Origin: Jonquetella anthropi DSM 22815
GTDB lineage: Bacteria; Synergistota; Synergistia; Synergistales; Dethiosulfovibrionaceae
Direction of reading: 5' to 3'
Assembly (NCBI RefSeq): GCF_000237805.1
Contig: NZ_CM001376.1
Span: 729,010 to 793,009, forward strand
Length of the DNA: 64,000 nucleotides
Position numbers and translations under genes: made by a program. A model generated the notes under the pieces. The model made no database searches and had not been told where the DNA came from. It was given only the letters and a program-made list of their open reading frames with translations. This document shows positions 17,352 to 25,827 of this stretch, piece by piece (the stretch's first letter is position 1; each line of letters opens with the position of its first letter).

Positions 17352-18443
17352 ATGATCGTTGCGATTGGATCGGATCACGCCGGTTTTGCTCTGAAGCAGG
17401 AATTGATTGCGGAGCTTTCAAAACATCACGAGATAAAGGACTTCGGGACAGACACAGCCGAAGTGTCCTGCGATTATCCTGACCCGGCTCTGCACGTCGC
17501 CCGAAGCGTGGCGCGTCACGAGGCGGAGCGGGGGATTTTGGTCTGCGGGACGGGCATCGGAATGGCCATTGCGGCCAATAAGGTGCCTGGAGCCTATGCA
17601 GCCGACTGCTGGAGTGACGAGACTGCCAAGATGAGCCGGCAGCACAATAACGCCAACATCCTGTGTTTAGGCGCTAGAGTGCTGGAGGCCGGGAAGGCCG
17701 TCTCGATGGCGAAAGCATGGCTCGAAACGCCGTTTGAAGGCGGGCGGCACGAGCGCCGGACTGAAAAGATTCGGGCGTTCGAGAGGAGCGCCTCCTTTGC
17801 CTCAGTGCAGGGGCAAGGGCAAGTTGTGGTGTTCGATCACCCGCTGATCCAGCATAAGCTGAGCGTCATTCGGGACGTGGACACGCCGGTGAAGACCTTC
17901 AGGGAACTGGTGAGCGAGTTGGCCTCGCTGATGGTCTATGAGGTGACGAGAGATCTTCCAGTCGAGATGGTGGAAGTTCAAACGCCCATCAGCCGGACAA
18001 AAGCCTACGCCTTGGCAGGAAAGAAGCTGGCTATTGTCCCGATCCTGAGAGCTGGGCTCGGTATGACCGAAGGGGTGCTGAACCTGATCCCCAATGCAAA
18101 AGTAGGGCATATCGGGTTGTACCGGGATCCTGAGACCCTGAAGCCGGTGGAGTACTACTGTAAGCTGCCCCGGGATATCGGAGAGCGTGACGTGCTGATT
18201 TTGGATCCTATGCTCGCGACCGGCGGCTCGTCCGCGGCGGCAGTCGACTTGATCAAACGGCATGGTGGGAAGAAGATCTCTCTGGTCTGTATCATCGCGG
18301 CGCCGGAGGGGATCGAAGTTGTTCACTCGGCGCATCCGGACGTGAACATCTACTGCGCTGCGTTGGACACGTGCCTGAACGAACACGGATACATCGTGCC
18401 GGGACTGGGAGACGCCGGCGACCGCATCTTCGGAACGAAATAA
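17352..18443 (+). CDS. rpiB-upp: Fused ribose-5-phosphate isomerase B / uracil phosphoribosyltransferase
   Basis: One 363-residue frame carries two complete enzymes. Residues 1-145 are RpiB, with [23 protein letters not shown] and [12 protein letters not shown]. Residues 155-363 are Upp, with [13 protein letters not shown], the PRPP loop [14 protein letters not shown] and the C-terminal PGLGDAGDR. No stop separates them; the linker is about ten residues (FASVQGQGQ). A GTG at 17805 could restart Upp alone, but its AGAGGAG is 16 bases away, which is too far. RpiB interconverts ribose-5-P and ribulose-5-P, and Upp makes UMP from uracil and PRPP. ATG at 17352 follows AGAGGGGAAG. Confidence 0.9.
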   Translation: MIVAIGSDHAGFALKQELIAELSKHHEIKDFGTDTAEVSCDYPDPALHVARSVARHEAERGILVCGTGIGMAIAANKVPGAYAADCWSDETAKMSRQHNNANILCLGARVLEAGKAVSMAKAWLETPFEGGRHERRTEKIRAFERSASFASVQGQGQVVVFDHPLIQHKLSVIRDVDTPVKTFRELVSELASLMVYEVTRDLPVEMVEVQTPISRTKAYALAGKKLAIVPILRAGLGMTEGVLNLIPNAKVGHIGLYRDPETLKPVEYYCKLPRDIGERDVLILDPMLATGGSSAAAVDLIKRHGGKKISLVCIIAAPEGIEVVHSAHPDVNIYCAALDTCLNEHGYIVPGLGDAGDRIFGTK

Positions 18444-18444
18444 C

Positions 18445-19326
18445 ATGCTTCGCTTGGCGCTGGTGCCTGAGGGCGTCTCTTTTCTCTGGGGCTTGCTGTT
18501 GACCCCGCTGTCAATTATGCTGGCAGGTCGATTTGGTCTGATCGACCTGCCAGGCCTTCGGAAAATTCACACGACCCCGATCCCCCGCGGTGCCGGCATC
18601 ACGCTTTGGACGGGATTCCTTTTCTGGTGCCTCGTGTTTGGCCCGCAAAGTCAAGCCGTGCGGCTGGCGGCCACAGGGGCGACCATGGTGTTTTTTGCCG
18701 GCTATTTGGACGACATGTTGTCTCTGTCCCCGTTTTCAAGGCTGTTCATCCAGTTTGCGGCGGCAGTCGTCGCGCTGTCTGCCTTGCCTAGCGTTGCGGT
18801 GCCGGACTACCTGCTGTATTTGATCTGGATCGCAGGCACGACAAACGCGTACAATTTCATCGACGGCCTGAACGGACTGGCCCTCGGGATTTCTTCTCTT
18901 TCCTTTTTTGTGCTGGCGTTACTGGGCGCCGGCCTTTGGAGTGGTCCTCTCGCTGCTCTTGCGTTGGGACTTCTGCCGTGGAACTTTCCCAGAGCTAAAA
19001 CCTTTGTGGGAGACGGAGGAGTTTACCTGCTCGGTTTCCTGTTCTCTGTCCTAGTTGTCTTTTTTATCGAGTCCATGCACCTGACGTTCTTTAGCAAGGC
19101 CGTGCTGTTAGCTTTGGTAGGGGGCGTGCCGGTTATCGATACGTTGGTTGCGGTGGTCAGGCGCACCTTAGCGGGAAAGTCCCCGTTTTATCCGGACCGG
19201 AAGCACCTTCACCACAGGCTGCTTGACAGAGGCCTTCCGTCTTGGCTTGTGGTGGCCGTGCTGTGTCTGTTTCAGGGATTTTTCGGCCTGCTCGCGCGGC
19301 TGTGGCTTATCAAGCTGCGTTCCTGA
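18445..19326 (+). CDS. WecA/TagO-like undecaprenyl-phosphate sugar-1-phosphate transferase
   Basis: The 293-residue, roughly ten-helix protein is of the MraY/WecA/TagO superfamily. Motifs are PRGAGI near the N-terminus, DDMLSLSP, NAYNFIDGLNGLA, FVGDGGVYLLGF and the C-terminal KHLHHRLL (the HIHH-type loop). It transfers GlcNAc-1-P (or a similar sugar) to undecaprenyl phosphate, starting a surface glycan. It begins one base after the rpiB-upp stop. Confidence 0.88.
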   Translation: MLRLALVPEGVSFLWGLLLTPLSIMLAGRFGLIDLPGLRKIHTTPIPRGAGITLWTGFLFWCLVFGPQSQAVRLAATGATMVFFAGYLDDMLSLSPFSRLFIQFAAAVVALSALPSVAVPDYLLYLIWIAGTTNAYNFIDGLNGLALGISSLSFFVLALLGAGLWSGPLAALALGLLPWNFPRAKTFVGDGGVYLLGFLFSVLVVFFIESMHLTFFSKAVLLALVGGVPVIDTLVAVVRRTLAGKSPFYPDRKHLHHRLLDRGLPSWLVVAVLCLFQGFFGLLARLWLIKLRS

Positions 19327-19332
19327 CTGTTG

Positions 19333-19338
19333 TATAAT
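19333..19338 (+). promoter_or_regulatory. -10 box candidate for murA
   Basis: A perfect TATAAT at 19333-19338 lies 58 bases before the murA start. No convincing -35 is found 16-18 bases upstream, so it may be a weak or activated promoter. Confidence 0.45.
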
Positions 19339-19395
19339 GACCCTGTCGTGTTGATTCCATTCCCAATCCTGCACGACGGCAAGGAGTGGAGTATT

Positions 19396-20685
19396 TTGGC
19401 GCCAAAAAGAGTTTTGAAAGTTACCGGCGGGGTTCCGCTGAACGGGACTGTTGCCGTTCAGGGTGCGAAAAACGCGGCCCTTCCTGTGTTGGCCTCGGCT
19501 ATTCTTTTGGGTGGGGGCCAGACTCTGACCGTGCACAACGTGCCCCGGTTAATGGATACAGAAACGCTCGTCACTTTGCTCCAAAGCATGGGGCTGTCAG
19601 TGACTTTTTCTGATGGAACTGTTGTGGCAAAGCGCTGCGGCGATCTTGGGCAGGAGTTGCCGGTGACGCTTGTCCAAAAGATGAGGGCGTCGTCTTTGGT
19701 CCTCGGCCCGCTGCTTGCCCGGGAAGGCCGAGCGGTTATGCCGCTTCCCGGCGGCTGCGCCATTGGAACCCGCCCGATGGATTTGCATCTCAAAGGGCTC
19801 GCCAAGATGGGCGCGTCAGTGGAACTCCGTCACGGTGCCGTTCACGCCGAGAGCAAATGCCTTCGCGGCGGGCGGATATATCTCGACTTCCCCTCGGTCG
19901 GAGCCACTGAAAACCTCCTGATGGCGGCTACTCTGGCGCAGGGCGAGACGATTATCGAAAACGCGGCGCGGGAGCCTGAAATCGTCAACTTGGCGGCGTC
20001 TCTCCAAGCGATGGGGGCTAAGATTACCGGCGTCGGGACCGGCATTATTCATATTCACGGCTGTTCGGAGCTTCACTCCGGCGAAGTAACTATCATCCCG
20101 GACCGCATCGCCGCTGGAACGTATCTTCTGGCCGGCGTCATCACGGATGGCCATGTGACGGTTGATAACGTCGTTCCCCAGCATTTTGACTCCCTCTTGG
20201 CGAAACTCGAAGAAGCTCATGTGTCCTACGAGAGGGCGGAGACGAAGGTAACAGTCTTTCCGTCTCGGAAGAGCTTCAGGTCTGTCTCTGTCTCCACGTT
20301 GCCTTATCCGGGCTTCCCAACGGACATTCAGCCTCAGATGGTTGCTGCCCTGTCATTGGCATCCGGGACGAGTATCGTCAAGGAGAGCATTTTCGAGTCC
20401 CGGTTCCTTCACGTTCCCGAGCTCAAACGCATGGGAGCGGACATTGAGGTTCAGGGTAATTCGGCGATCATCAGCGGGGTTGCCTGTCTGAACGGCTCAG
20501 CTGTGAAGGCGACTGACCTTCGCGCCGGAGCCGCCCTGACGTTGGCCGGACTTGCTGCCGACGGGACGACGTCGATTCACGGGCTCTGCCATATTCTGCG
20601 CGGCTATGAGGACTTTGAACGCCATCTGGCCGGGCTCGGAGCTCGCGTGGCCGTTGAGGAGGTCCAAGACACAGAAGGGGTGTAG
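19396..20685 (+). CDS. murA: UDP-N-acetylglucosamine 1-carboxyvinyltransferase
   Basis: MurA carries out the first committed step of peptidoglycan synthesis. The 429-residue protein starts at an unusual TTG (19396), which is supported by AAGGAG nine bases upstream and by the family start KVTGGVPLNGTVAVQGAKNA. The catalytic Cys121 sits in GGCAIGTRPMDLH, the residue attacked by fosfomycin. An earlier TTG at 19330 lies in the promoter and is rejected. Confidence 0.95.
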   Translation: MAPKRVLKVTGGVPLNGTVAVQGAKNAALPVLASAILLGGGQTLTVHNVPRLMDTETLVTLLQSMGLSVTFSDGTVVAKRCGDLGQELPVTLVQKMRASSLVLGPLLAREGRAVMPLPGGCAIGTRPMDLHLKGLAKMGASVELRHGAVHAESKCLRGGRIYLDFPSVGATENLLMAATLAQGETIIENAAREPEIVNLAASLQAMGAKITGVGTGIIHIHGCSELHSGEVTIIPDRIAAGTYLLAGVITDGHVTVDNVVPQHFDSLLAKLEEAHVSYERAETKVTVFPSRKSFRSVSVSTLPYPGFPTDIQPQMVAALSLASGTSIVKESIFESRFLHVPELKRMGADIEVQGNSAIISGVACLNGSAVKATDLRAGAALTLAGLAADGTTSIHGLCHILRGYEDFERHLAGLGARVAVEEVQDTEGV

Positions 20686-20692
20686 GCCCTAA

Positions 20693-21550
20693 ATGGCAAA
20701 ACCGCGGTTTGAACCCCTTAAAGGGCGTTTTGAAGTCATCGCTTTTTATGGTCCCGCTGGGACGGGGAAAAGCATGAGAGTTCAGACGCTTGCCCAGGAC
20801 AAGGCCGTCGATCTCATTGTGGACGACGGCCTTGTGATTTCCCGTGGGCGCATACTCGCTGGGCGGAGCGCGAAAACCGAGGAGAACATGGTTCGGGCCA
20901 TCCGGCGGGCGATGTTTCATTTTCCCGAACACCGTCGGGAGGTTCGGGCATGCCTCGCGATGCACGCGCCGTGTCGGGTCATGGTTCTTGCCACGTCGAC
21001 CGGCATGGCTTCGGACATCTGTACTGTGCTGGGGCTGCCTCAGCCGGCTGAGTCGATTTCTATTGATCAGGTGGCGACGCCTGACGAGATCAAGCAGGCC
21101 CTTTTCGAGCGCAAGCAGAACAAACGCCACGTCATTCCAGCGGCGACGACTCAGATCCGAAAGAACTTCACCGGCCGGCTTGTCGGTCACCTGCGCAGCC
21201 TGTTTGGCGGCGAAGAGACCGACGAGAAGACGATTGTCCGCCCGCCGTTCAGCTTCTTTGGCACGCTGCGGATTGCGCCGGCGGTGCACCGTCAGATCGT
21301 CAGTCACGTGATCGCCGGGACAAAGCAGGTCGTCTCCTGCGAGGACCTGAAAATTAAAGGCGACGAGAACTTGGCGATCTCCCTTTCAGTGAAAGTGTCA
21401 GTCGGCGATCGGTCAATTCGGGAAGTAGTCTCTGACCTGACGCTGCGTATCCGCGTGGCGGTTGAACAATTGACCGGCACGTCGGTTTCAAAGGTCAACG
21501 TGGCAGTTAAGGAGGTGGTGACTGATGGCGACTCCGGAACAGGCAGGTAG
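20693..21550 (+). CDS. P-loop ATPase fused to an Asp23-like domain, function unknown
   Basis: The 285-residue protein has two parts. Residues 1-170 hold a Walker A motif (GPAGTGKS, about 20-27) and conserved-looking DLIVDDGLV and VMVLAT strands, as in a P-loop NTPase. Residues 195-275 resemble Asp23/Gls24 alkaline-shock proteins (FGTLRIAPAVHRQIVSHVI...SLSVKVSVGDRSIREVVSDLTLRIRVAVEQLTG). Asp23 proteins act in cell-envelope homeostasis. Its place between murA and udg-uppS fits an envelope role, but that is inference. Confidence 0.7.
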   Translation: MAKPRFEPLKGRFEVIAFYGPAGTGKSMRVQTLAQDKAVDLIVDDGLVISRGRILAGRSAKTEENMVRAIRRAMFHFPEHRREVRACLAMHAPCRVMVLATSTGMASDICTVLGLPQPAESISIDQVATPDEIKQALFERKQNKRHVIPAATTQIRKNFTGRLVGHLRSLFGGEETDEKTIVRPPFSFFGTLRIAPAVHRQIVSHVIAGTKQVVSCEDLKIKGDENLAISLSVKVSVGDRSIREVVSDLTLRIRVAVEQLTGTSVSKVNVAVKEVVTDGDSGTGR

Positions 21551-22151
21551 TGTGTTGTCTCTGGAGCGGCGCATGGACCTCCTGCGGCAGCTGAATCAGG
21601 AAGTGGGAGGCTGTTCTCGCTGCGGTCTGTGCGAAACCCGTCACTCGACCGTCCCCGGTGAAGGCAGTGGGGAAAATGGCTTGATGATCGTCGGCGAAGG
21701 TCCTGGCGCTGACGAGGACGAGCAGGGCCGTCCGTTTGTCGGCCGGGCCGGACAGCTGTTGAGCCAGATTCTTCAAGCCGCCGGCATAGACCGTTCCCGT
21801 TCATGGATTACTAATGTGGTGAAGTGCCGTCCTCCCAAGAACAGAACGCCCCAAATAGAAGAGGTTTTGGCCTGTCAGGACTGGCTGGAAGCCCAGTTGA
21901 TCCTGCTTCAGCCGAAGGTCATCGTGTCGATGGGGAACACGCCGACCAAGTGGTTTCTGCACAGCAGCATGGGAATTACCAAGCTGCGGGGGCAGTGGTT
22001 TAGCTGGCGAGGCGTTGATCTCATGCCGATGTTTCACCCCAGCTACCTGCTGAGGGAGGACAGCCGAAGCGTTGGCAGCCCCAAATATTTGACGTGGCAG
22101 GACATTCAAAACGTGAAAAAACGGCTTGACGAAGTTGGGGGTGGCTCATGA
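21525..22151 (+). CDS. Type 4/5-like uracil-DNA glycosylase (iron-sulfur)
   Basis: The 208-residue protein matches the thermostable-type UDG family. Cysteines for a 4Fe-4S cluster are visible in CSRCGLC, VKCRPPKN and VLACQDW. The active-site motif GEGPGADEDEQGRPFVGRAG and the C-terminal MFHPSYLLR are present. It removes uracil from DNA. AAGGAGGTGG precedes the ATG, which overlaps the upstream gene by 26 bases. A type 4 assignment is the most likely. Confidence 0.88.
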   Translation: MATPEQAGSVLSLERRMDLLRQLNQEVGGCSRCGLCETRHSTVPGEGSGENGLMIVGEGPGADEDEQGRPFVGRAGQLLSQILQAAGIDRSRSWITNVVKCRPPKNRTPQIEEVLACQDWLEAQLILLQPKVIVSMGNTPTKWFLHSSMGITKLRGQWFSWRGVDLMPMFHPSYLLREDSRSVGSPKYLTWQDIQNVKKRLDEVGGGS

Positions 22152-22840
22152 TTGGTTCCCGTAAGCCGGCTCACGTGGCCGTCATCATGGACGGCAACGG
22201 GCGCTGGGCAAAACGGCGGCATCTTCCGCGGCTTCTCGGACACAGGGCCGGAGTCGGGGCTCTGGAGAGGCTCGTCCGGTCGATGAAAGGGTCGGGTATC
22301 CGATACCTATCGGTTTACGCTTTTTCAACTGAAAACTGGAATCGTCCCCAACAGGAAGTCAACGGACTGATGAAGCTTTTCGCGTTTTACGCGAAGCGGA
22401 AGATCCGTGCGATGGCGGCCGAAGGGCTGCGGGTTCGTTTTGCAGGCCGGCGTGATAACCTTTCTTCGGATCTGCAGAGCCTGATCAGTTGGTGTGAGGC
22501 CGAGACGGCAGGCGGCGCTGAAATGGATTTGATCGTCTGCTTCAACTACGGCGGCCGTCAGGAAATAATCGACGCTGTCCAAGCGGCCCAAAAGGCCGGT
22601 TGTGAGATACGGACGGAAGAGGACATGAAAAGGTTCCTCTACCTTCCGGACGTGCCGGATCCCGATCTCGTCATTCGGACGTCCGGCGAAATGAGGCTGA
22701 GCAACTTCCTGCTGTGGCAGTGCAGTTACAGCGAGTTCTACTTTACCGACGTCCTGTGGCCTGACTTTACGCCGCAGGAGTTTCAGAAAGCGCTGAGCGC
22801 CTTTGCTGAGAGGGATCGACGATATGGGACAGTCGTTTAG
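22148..22840 (+). CDS. uppS: Undecaprenyl (cis-prenyl) diphosphate synthase
   Basis: The 230-residue cis-prenyltransferase has the catalytic segment VIMDGNGRWAKRR (Asp15), the YAFSTENW motif and a C-terminal DPDLVIRTSGEMRLSNFLLWQ. It makes the C55 lipid carrier used by MurG/MraY and by the WecA-like enzyme upstream. ATG overlaps the udg stop. Confidence 0.96.
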   Translation: MIGSRKPAHVAVIMDGNGRWAKRRHLPRLLGHRAGVGALERLVRSMKGSGIRYLSVYAFSTENWNRPQQEVNGLMKLFAFYAKRKIRAMAAEGLRVRFAGRRDNLSSDLQSLISWCEAETAGGAEMDLIVCFNYGGRQEIIDAVQAAQKAGCEIRTEEDMKRFLYLPDVPDPDLVIRTSGEMRLSNFLLWQCSYSEFYFTDVLWPDFTPQEFQKALSAFAERDRRYGTVV

Positions 22841-23636
22841 CACAAACTTGATTTACCGCGCCTGCACAGGGGCTATCCTTGTGGGCGTTTTGCTGGGGGG
22901 GCTATTCCTTGGCGGCCCGTGGTGGCAGCTGCTCTGTATGCTCATAGCTCTGGCGTCACTTTGGGAGTTTTACTCGCTGATGCGGAATCAGCATACGTTC
23001 CCTGTGATTGTCGGCATCGCGGCGGCCTGCTATATCCTGCTGACCGCGTACCGTCCGAACTGGGGAATGGTTGTCTTTGCCCTTGTCCTGTCAGTATTTG
23101 TCACGTTTCTCATCGAGCTGATCAAGCGCGAGTTCACCGGTGAGAGTTCTGGAGCCGACAGCTGCGGCGTCATTCTTATGGGCCTTGTCTACGTGGTTAT
23201 CCCATGGAGCCTGATGATCGGCCTGCGGGCGACGCCATACGGACACATTGCCACCTTGACGCTTTTTTTGTGCACGTGGAGCTGCGACGTGTTCGCCTAC
23301 CTGATCGGCAGCCGATGGGGCGCGCATCACCCGGTTTGTTCAGTCAGCCCTCACAAGTCGACCGAAGGCTTCATCGGCGGCGCCCTGGCCAGCGTGCTGT
23401 GCAGCGCGCTGTGCGCGTTCTTCCTTAAAGTTCAGCCGCTGCCATTTGTCATCATTGGAGTGGTCTGCGGGACGCTAGGGCAGTTTGGCGACCTAGTAGA
23501 ATCGCTGATCAAGCGCGAGATGGGCGTCAAAGACAGCGGAAATCTTCTGCCGGGACACGGCGGGTTCCTTGACCGGTTTGACAGTATTCTGCTGAGCGGC
23601 GCGGTCACGACGCTTATCTGGGGCTATCTTCTGTGA
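22824..23636 (+). CDS. cdsA: Phosphatidate cytidylyltransferase
   Basis: The 270-residue, multi-helix protein contains the CdsA signature toward the C-terminus: SPHKSTEGFIGG, then GDLVESLIKREMGVKDSGNLLPGHGGFLDRFDS. It makes CDP-diacylglycerol for phospholipid synthesis. ATG at 22824 follows GAGAGGG and overlaps uppS by 17 bases. The uppS-cdsA-dxr-rseP-ispG order is a widespread bacterial cluster. Confidence 0.95.
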   Translation: MGQSFSTNLIYRACTGAILVGVLLGGLFLGGPWWQLLCMLIALASLWEFYSLMRNQHTFPVIVGIAAACYILLTAYRPNWGMVVFALVLSVFVTFLIELIKREFTGESSGADSCGVILMGLVYVVIPWSLMIGLRATPYGHIATLTLFLCTWSCDVFAYLIGSRWGAHHPVCSVSPHKSTEGFIGGALASVLCSALCAFFLKVQPLPFVIIGVVCGTLGQFGDLVESLIKREMGVKDSGNLLPGHGGFLDRFDSILLSGAVTTLIWGYLL

Positions 23637-24790
23637 CCGTCCAAAAGGTTGGTGTCATCGGCTGTACGGGAAGCGTCGGCACGGCTGTGGTGGACGTATG
23701 CCGGGCCTATCCGGAACGCTTCCGCTTGACAGTCTTGGGAGCCGGCCACGGCGGAGAGAAGCTGGCCGCTCTTGGAAAAGAGTTCCGTTTTGCCGCCCTG
23801 GCTGCTGCTAACGGAGACGGCGCGGATCCGTCACTGAAGCTGAGCGCGGTCGGCCGCGAAATGGAAGATCTCTTCGTGAGCAACGCGGTTGATCATCTGG
23901 TGATAGCGTCCAGCGGGGTCAGCGCGGTTCGCCTGCTTGACCGGGCGTTGAAGCTGGGAAAGACTGTCTCGCTGGCCAACAAAGAATCTGCCGTCCTCTT
24001 GGGGCCGTCGATCTCCGGGCCGTGCTTGGCCTGCCAGCTGAGGCCGCTGGACAGCGAGCACAACGCGGTCTGGCAGTGCCTGAAAGGCGAAAAAAGTTCA
24101 GATGTCAAAAAAATTTGGCTGACTGCCTCCGGCGGCCCGTTTCTGCGGCGGGATTTGAGCTCTTTTGGTTCCATCACGCCCCAAGAGGCAGTCAGTCATC
24201 CCGTATGGTCGATGGGTGCCAAGATCAGCGTCGACAGCGCGACGATGATTAACAAGGGCATTGAAGTGATCGAGGCTTCATACCTGTTCGGTTTGCCGTC
24301 GGAACGCGTTTCGCCGGTCATCCTGCCCGGCTCGTTTGTCCACGGCGGCGTGCAGTTCGCCGACGGGGTCCTCAAACTGCTTGCCGGAACGCCGAATATG
24401 CGCCAGTCGGCGATGAACTGTTTGATGTATCCCGACCGGCCGAAAAACCGAATTCCCGATCTGGCGCCAATAGGCCTTGGCGGGCAGTCCCTTACGTTCA
24501 GCCTGCCGGAGCCGGAACGCTATCCGGGACTGTTTCTTTGTCTTGACGCAGCCCGTCGCGGCGGCGTTTGGCCCCTGATCGTCTTGGCGGGCGATCAGAC
24601 GGCCGTCGACGCATTTTTGGCAGGACAAATTGGGTTTAACCGGATCGCTCAGGTGTTGGGGGAGACTTTGGCGTCTTACGACGGCCCGGCGAGTCTCGAG
24701 TCCCTTGACGATCGGCTGGCGCTGTATGCCAGCGCCGGGGCGGCTGCCCAGAAGGCGGCCGCAGGAAATTTGAAGAGGTGGAGCTATTGA
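23633..24790 (+). CDS. dxr: 1-deoxy-D-xylulose-5-phosphate reductoisomerase
   Basis: The 385-residue DXP-pathway enzyme makes MEP from DXP. The NADPH-binding loop reads GCTGSVGTA, with Cys in place of the usual Ser of GSTGSIG. LANKESAVLLG, LTASGGPFLRRDL and the metal-site MGAKISVDSATMINKG are clear. GTG at 23633 overlaps the cdsA stop (GTGA). Confidence 0.95.
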   Translation: MTVQKVGVIGCTGSVGTAVVDVCRAYPERFRLTVLGAGHGGEKLAALGKEFRFAALAAANGDGADPSLKLSAVGREMEDLFVSNAVDHLVIASSGVSAVRLLDRALKLGKTVSLANKESAVLLGPSISGPCLACQLRPLDSEHNAVWQCLKGEKSSDVKKIWLTASGGPFLRRDLSSFGSITPQEAVSHPVWSMGAKISVDSATMINKGIEVIEASYLFGLPSERVSPVILPGSFVHGGVQFADGVLKLLAGTPNMRQSAMNCLMYPDRPKNRIPDLAPIGLGGQSLTFSLPEPERYPGLFLCLDAARRGGVWPLIVLAGDQTAVDAFLAGQIGFNRIAQVLGETLASYDGPASLESLDDRLALYASAGAAAQKAAAGNLKRWSY

Positions 24791-25827
24791 CGGTTTTCTG
24801 GTTTCTGGTCGTGCTGTTCGTCTGCGTCGTCTTGCACGAATTAGGACATTACGGGGCGGCTCGGGCAGTCGGCATCAAGGTTCACGAGTTCGCTTTCGGC
24901 ATGGGACCGGTGGTCTGTCAGAGACAAAGGTGGCATGCGGTCTGGTCGTGGCGTCTTTTGCCGCTTGGCGGGTTTGTCCGAATGGCCGGCATGGGCGACG
25001 AGGAAGACGAGGACGTGCCCCAAACGGCTCGCTTTGACGGGAAAAAACCGTATCAAAAACTTTTCGTCGTCTTGGCAGGTCCGGCGGCCAATCTCCTGTT
25101 GGCCGCGGTCGTCGCGGCTTCTGTGATGTACTTCGGCGGCGTGTACGACCTGTCTCGATCGGCGGTTGGAGCCGTTATGCCCGGCTATCCGGCCGAGAAA
25201 GCGGGGCTGCTTCCGGGAGATGAAGTCCTTTCGGTGAACGGTCAGAACACAACGGACTGGGAGTCTCTTGTCAGTGCCATTCGACGGGAAGGTTCATCTA
25301 GGCCAATTACCTTTGCCGTTCGGCGAAACGGCGGGACCTTTAACGTCAGGATGACCGCTCAGGCGGCGAAGAATCCTTCCGATCCCCCGCTCGTGGGGAT
25401 TCAGCCGGCCAAGCGTCGGCCGGGCATCGGGGAGTCTTTTGTCGACGGTTTTGCCTTCACGTTTCGCCTGTCGTTTCTCATGATTAAAGAGCTGGGAGGT
25501 ATGATTGCCCACCCTTCTACCGCCCAAGTTGCCGGCCCAGTTGGGATTGCCGTGATGGCTGGCGACGCGGCCCGGTCGGGGGCTCTGGCCCTTTTGTCGT
25601 TTCTTGCCGTCATCAGCCTTAACTTGGGAATAGTCAATTTGCTCCCGTTTCCCGCTCTCGACGGCGGCAGAGCGTTTTTCGCGGTGATCGAAATGATTCA
25701 AGGACGCCCGGTGTCCGAGCAGATAGAGCGGCGGGTTCACTTTGCCGGCTTTGTCGTCCTGATGATTTTTATTTTGGCCGTGACTTGGCACGACGTCGTC
25801 GGCTTGATCTCAGGGGCAAAACGATGA
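24787..25827 (+). CDS. rseP: Site-2 intramembrane zinc protease RseP
   Basis: The membrane metalloprotease has HELGH at residues 17-21 in the first helix, one PDZ domain around residues 110-190 (AEKAGLLPGDEVLSVNGQ), and the third zinc ligand region LLPFPALDGGRAFF. I favour TTG at 24787, spaced behind AGAGGTGG and overlapping the dxr stop. GTG at 24778 is an alternative but is too close to the ribosome site. It probably cleaves membrane anti-sigma factors or signal-peptide remnants. Confidence 0.93.
   Translation: MTVFWFLVVLFVCVVLHELGHYGAARAVGIKVHEFAFGMGPVVCQRQRWHAVWSWRLLPLGGFVRMAGMGDEEDEDVPQTARFDGKKPYQKLFVVLAGPAANLLLAAVVAASVMYFGGVYDLSRSAVGAVMPGYPAEKAGLLPGDEVLSVNGQNTTDWESLVSAIRREGSSRPITFAVRRNGGTFNVRMTAQAAKNPSDPPLVGIQPAKRRPGIGESFVDGFAFTFRLSFLMIKELGGMIAHPSTAQVAGPVGIAVMAGDAARSGALALLSFLAVISLNLGIVNLLPFPALDGGRAFFAVIEMIQGRPVSEQIERRVHFAGFVVLMIFILAVTWHDVVGLISGAKR

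Noticed and set aside
17805-18443. Separate upp gene restarting at GTG 17805
   Set aside because: It is in frame with rpiB with no intervening stop, and the nearest ribosome-like site is 16 bases away, so a fusion is more likely. Low-level internal initiation cannot be excluded.
19330-19395. N-terminal extension of MurA from TTG 19330
   Set aside because: That codon lies in the TATAAT promoter box. TTG 19396 has the ribosome site and matches the family start.
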